A DNA stretch of 64,000 nt from Allantophomopsis cytisporea. Lineage: Eukaryota; Ascomycota; Leotiomycetes; Phacidiales; Phacidiaceae. The translations under genes and the position numbers were made by a program. The stretch covers positions 186,001-250,000 of the forward strand of contig CP103028.1 of assembly GCA_024752435.1 (NCBI GenBank), in the 5' to 3' direction. Position 1 is the stretch's first letter; the number at the start of each line of letters is the position of its first letter. Below the pieces are notes generated by a model that saw only the letters and a list, made by a program, of their open reading frames with translations, was not told the DNA's origin and did no database searches. Of the stretch, positions 59,802 through 64,000 are shown one piece after another.

Positions 59802-61030
59802 TTAACCTCCCCCAGTCTCAAGAATCTCCCCCTCGCCATTATCCCCTTCACAGCGTTCCCTCTCCAACTTCATCGGCATAATCATACTTAACTCAGGACA
59901 ATAATTAAAGATCTTGATCCTATTCTCCCTACTCTTCCATACACCGTCCGGTAAATCTGTTCCGCCACTCTTAACATGATATCCCATCGGCTGCTCATGC
60001 CAGATGTCTTCGACGGAGAAGTGGTCCTCCATAGCCGCCGACGCAACTACCGCGCCTGGTAGCACGAGAATACGCTTGCCGAACCACTCGTCCTCGGGCC
60101 CTGTATCATTATATCTGCTTTGAAAGGCCAGGATCTTGTGGACCGACGAGACACGCCGGAAGGTCAAGCCGCCATTGCCGGCGAACTGGTCGTCTTGGAA
60201 TCTATGACTGTCAGCCCATATTCAAATCCCTACTCATTGCACTCATTCATTCCATGCGCAAAGTATTCCAACCTCAACATGAGATCCAGGGTTCAAGATC
60301 CCGGATCGATATTAAAACTATCTTACCTTGGTGCCCCCGCCCAATTGAATTCCAGCCACTCATTCAAACTCGTCCCCGAGTTCGCGCATAATATACTGTC
60401 GCTCTCGAACTTAAGCAACCACTCGGCGCCAGGCAGCATCTCATCGTAGAACCTCGCATCCGTCATAAGTCTCCACACATCCTCCCGAGTATTCAACTCC
60501 CACGGTTTCGGCAACACGCGCAAATCCAGCTTGCCGACACGCTGCATGCCTTGTGTCGCACTCGAACGATTCACAGATAGCACTGACATGTTGGAGCCAA
60601 TGAATACGAAGCGCCAGTCGGGCGGCACAACGGACATCATGTGCAGGAGCTGTGGGACAAGGTGAGGCAGCGGACGGCCTTCTATTAGCAAGGCGACTTT
60701 AGATGCGTTATAGGGACTGGGATGCTCATAAGTTAATTGTACAGAGGGTAGCTTGGATATGGCACTGTGGGCTGTGGTGTTGAGTTTCGCGGTTATGGTG
60801 GGCTTGTATGTTGGGACTTGGAAGGCAATTAACCAACTGGGAAGAGGTTAGTAGTTTGGGACGAGTTTGGTGATTGTGAGTTTGGTATTGCTGGTGGCGA
60901 TGAGTTTGGAGACTTACACAAATGCCAAGGAGGTGATAAGGTAGAGGCGAGCGCGGGTGAGAATCACGACGCCGCCAAAAGAGCCCGTGATATAGGAGCT
61001 TTTGGAAATCATTTTTATGGGCAGTTTCAT
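59802..61030 (-). CDS. DUF5672 type II membrane protein, tandem copy B (glycosyltransferase-like)
   Basis: Paralogue of copy A; role not established. Exons: 60918-61030, 60327-60836 and 59802-60201; introns 81 and 125 bp; 340 residues. Two in-frame ATGs are possible (61030 and 61012); both lead into one membrane helix, RARLYLITSLAFVWLIAFQV, about residues 26-45. Shared core: HMMSVVPPDWRFVFIGSNMS, LLKFESDSILCANSGTSLNE (SDS in place of TDS) and WLEFNWAGAPRFQDDQFAGN then GGLTFRR. It is about 60 residues shorter than copy A, mostly at the C-terminus, where the WSGNTLHG-type segment of copy A is replaced by a short, acidic end. Intron positions correspond to those of copy A, so the pair arose by duplication of a spliced gene. 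Confidence 0.83.
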
Positions 61031-61580
61031 GAGGCCATCGAGGTTAGTTGAAAGGGACGAAGTCGCATCGACAGGCCAAGGTGAATGATATGAATTGTGA
61101 GGTTAAGGATGCAGGTCAAGAAGATAGTTAGGAAGTGGCAGAGGCCGTTGTCCAGGGAGGCAGAAAGTCATTCTGCGGCGTGTGGCGGTCCAGTGTGGAC
61201 ACAAGACGCCTTAGGAACAATATCAGTGATAAGGGGTCGATGTTTGTCCTTACCTATCTCTGGCATGTAAGGGATGTTATGATCTCCTGAAAGTAAACAT
61301 TACGGTTGATCCTCCGTCCTATCCTCGAACTCCCTTACATGCTCCATGCCTTATGAGATGCGCCCCGTCACAAAATTAACCATAAGGGGGCAATTGAAAA
61401 CATTAATATCCAACTCTATTTCTTCTTTCTCCGTATTTGGTGCTATCCTCTCGTCGCACATTCCAGTGGTATCTTACCAGCCTCGCCTCACAACCACATC
61501 GGAATCCACAACATCAAAACATCATACCTATCTCATTATGGTCTAAGATCAAGTTCTCATCTTTAACCTCACAACTCCAT
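61031..61580. other. Intergenic region, DUF5672 copy B promoter and MFS 3' flank
   Basis: No gene seen. Confidence 0.5.
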
Positions 61581-63351
61581 CTAATGCGTGACCCCCAGGA
61601 ACTCACTCTCCTTAACATATCCATAATACCGATTTTTGCTGCTATTCCTCCAACTCTTCCCCCATTTCACAACTGGAAAGAAAGTGCAGACTTGCGCCAA
61701 TCCCACAAATGCCGCAAGTATAAACGCATTCTGATAACCCATGTCTGTAACCCAGGGTGTAATTCCATAACTAACGGCGAAGCTCATCGTATTGCGGATG
61801 ATAATAACCGTGACCATAGCCTCGCCAGCGAGATCTTTGTAGCTGTCGATGCAATATGTCACAGAAAGCTGTACACCGATAGAGTTGCTGATAGCAATAA
61901 AGAACATCGCGACGATGAGCCCGAACCAATGGACGTGATGAGCCGCACCTACACCCCAGAGGATCAAGCTGCCGGGCACAACTAGCAACGAGATTGAAAA
62001 CAACCAAAGACGATGTTCGGGCTCACGAACGCCGCCATTACGGCGGGCCAACCAGAGCGTGATACGATCTCCAATGACACCAGAGTAAAAGCTACCGGCA
62101 GCAACGCCCAATAAAGGACTGAAGTAGGACAGACCGACCATTGAGGAGGCAAAGTTGTAGGGCGCTGAACCCAGGATCAAGGAGGTGGTGCCGTTGAGTA
62201 CATTGAACCAGATTAGGTTGCTACCGTAGGAAAAGCCAGCATAGACAACAACGGGGAAGGAGAAGAAAATAAGAGGGCGTAGCATTAGGCGGAATAGGTG
62301 GAAGTCGCGCTTTTTGTCGAGGAGAGCAAGTTTTTGAAGGTAGGTTTTTGGTTGGTAGGTTATTTGGCCTACGGTGGTATCTGGGACTGGTAGGTTGTTA
62401 GATATCAATTTTGAAGATTTTCAACAATTGGTAAAACCTACTTGTAGAAGATGCTAGCTCAGCTGGTTTCTCCGGGCTTGAAACAGCAGCCTTCTCAGGA
62501 TCCGCGGTCTCTTGAGGAGTAGCTACACCAGAATTGTCCTCTGAAAACATCATCTCTTGCGGCAAGCGATCGAAATTAGTTTCCTCCATGAAGAAGAAAC
62601 ACCATATAAAGCCAATAGCTAGGAAGATAGCACACCAGTACATAACCCACTGCCATCCTTGGCCATCATTAATGAACCCCGCAAACACTGGCGCAAGGAA
62701 GTTGCTTCCAGCCAACATGAAAGCGTAAAGACCCATATACGTTCCCCTCTCATGCGTATAATAAATATCCGTAATCGAGATCTCGCACAGCGATTCAATC
62801 GGCGCGCCTACAAAGCCCTGCAAGATCTTGCTGCCAATCCATTGTCCATTCGTAGTAGCGTGCGGCACCCAGATCATAATGCCCAACGTCGCGATCATGG
62901 AGAACAGATAGACAGGTCGCTTGCCGTATTGCAGCGCCATAGGCTGCCAGAATAGACAGCCCCATCCGAAGGCCAGAAACATGTATCCCGTGCCCGCGTT
63001 CAAGTCCGACAATGTTAAGCCCGTATCGTCAGCTATGGGCTCCAAGACACTGTAGATTGCTGCGCTGGCAATGCCGACCATCAGTGTGTACATTGATAGC
63101 GAGATTGTGGAGAGGAGCTTGCGCCGAGGTGACCTGAGATTGTCAGTAAAGCACTGATGAATAGGGAAGAAATTAATGTACCAATTGAGTGGATCATCTG
63201 GATCAGCTGAGGGCGTTGGGACAAGCACGACGTCGTGTACATGAGAACCTGATGCATGCTTTGCTCTCATGGTGCCTTCCAGATCGACCAAATGCACAGT
63301 TCCTGGCACCACTGTGGTGTCCAGGTGTCCATGATGTTCCTGAGCGTCCAT
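61581..63351 (-). CDS. Major facilitator superfamily transporter (fungal DHA1-like)
   Basis: Proton-coupled plasma-membrane or vacuolar transporter with 12 predicted helices. Exons: 63182-63351, 62442-63133 and 61581-62386; introns 48 and 55 bp; 555 residues. Splicing restores DPDDPLNWSPRRKLLSTISL, the common fungal MFS entry, and STIPDTTVGQITYQPKTYLQ in the central loop. Other marks are YMFLAFGWGCLFWQPMALQY, GKRPVYLFSMIATLGIMIWV (motif A region), LQGFVGAPIESLCEISITDI and RITLWLARRNGGVREPEHRL. The central cytosolic loop is long and Glu/Ser/Pro-rich, as usual. The substrate is unknown; related proteins export drugs or polyamines or import small metabolites. Confidence 0.9.
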
Positions 63352-64000
63352 GGTGTTCAGTATCGTCGAAGTAGTTGGCCGCGATGAAGCCACAAAGCAA
63401 TTGTGAAAAGAGAAGGTTGACCTGCAACAATACAATGATATCTAGGAGTGCTGAAGGGGGGGTTGATTGATGACGATGATGAGGACGTTGCACAGAATGC
63501 GGGCAGCCTGGTAATAAGAGTGCACATGCATAATACATCCTCAGCTCAATGGGCACCATCATCCTATGATTGACAATGTTGGGATTCTGCATGTTGTTGG
63601 TATATTTCTGCTTCCTCTGATAGGACAACCCGGCAGGGGACCGATTATGTTGCAGTTTATAAGAGAGATAAGGTGGAGCATCGAGTCGATAAGGATCCTT
63701 ATCACGATTGAGGTCGTTGATCTACGGTACCTTTGCTGCTCTGGGCATGTTTAGGCGTGCTAGTACGAGCGCGGCGTGTTCAGGCGTCGAACGGCTCTTA
63801 TCCGTATATATGGCTTCTTTCTTTCCCTGCGATAAAAGGCAATTGTAATAGAGGAAGAAGTGCAGCGTCAGAGAAGTATCAATAGATGCAGTTGATTATG
63901 GTGGATATGTATTCAGGTTATAACTACATCTTCCTTATCCTGAGCTTTGGTCGAGTCTGTTGACGCTCCTCATTTGACTTGTCTCGATTGACCTCTTCAA
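63352..64000. other. Promoter side of the MFS gene, right window edge
   Basis: Upstream region of the MFS gene. No further coding region could be supported before the window ends. Confidence 0.5.

Overview
The window is nuclear DNA of a filamentous ascomycete. The evidence is short spliceosomal introns (46-260 bp, GTRNGT donors, frames that close exactly across them), fungus-restricted families (2EXR, DUF5672, a LaeA-like methyltransferase, a fungal UDP-glucose 4,6-dehydratase), AT-rich islands that look RIP-mutated, and many microsatellites. A plant-associated Leotiomycete (Helotiales-type) is my guess from gene content; no marker in the window proves it. All spliced models were built by hand from codon phase and splice sites.

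Layout. 0-5.6 kb: a secreted GH43 glycosidase running off the left edge, an F-box gene with a frameshift and an in-frame stop, and a scrambled membrane-protein relic. 8-15.3 kb: a secreted L-amino-acid oxidase, an AIFM2-like FAD oxidoreductase and a Gfo/Idh/MocA dehydrogenase. 15.7-22.0 kb: five 2EXR-family genes in a row on the minus strand, three intact and two decayed, one of the latter with its start ATG reading ATA. 24-30.3 kb: a possible tiny CxxC protein gene and a 1708-residue ABCC (Ybt1-type) transporter. 30.3-36.9 kb: a gene-poor, AT-rich stretch with one single-pass membrane protein and coding fragments. 36.9-42.0 kb: Sec61 alpha, an orphan exon-like fragment and a five-exon GH27 alpha-galactosidase. 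44.5-49.7 kb: a LaeA-like methyltransferase and a four-exon UDP-glucose 4,6-dehydratase. 49.7-54.3 kb: a 4.6 kb gene desert rich in simple repeats. 54.3-63.4 kb: a drug/metabolite-superfamily sugar-nucleotide (or triose-phosphate) transporter, a GST-like protein, two tandem DUF5672 type II membrane proteins and an MFS transporter.

How the genes may work together. The left part holds secreted carbohydrate- and amino-acid-degrading enzymes. The 48-61 kb block could form a loose sugar-nucleotide theme: synthesis (UDP-glucose 4,6-dehydratase), organelle import (transporter), and two membrane-anchored glycosyltransferase-like DUF5672 proteins. This is inference from neighbourhood. The most unusual features are the decaying 2EXR tandem array and the short conserved-looking coding fragments stranded in intergenic DNA. 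I did not find a clearly new multi-gene system.
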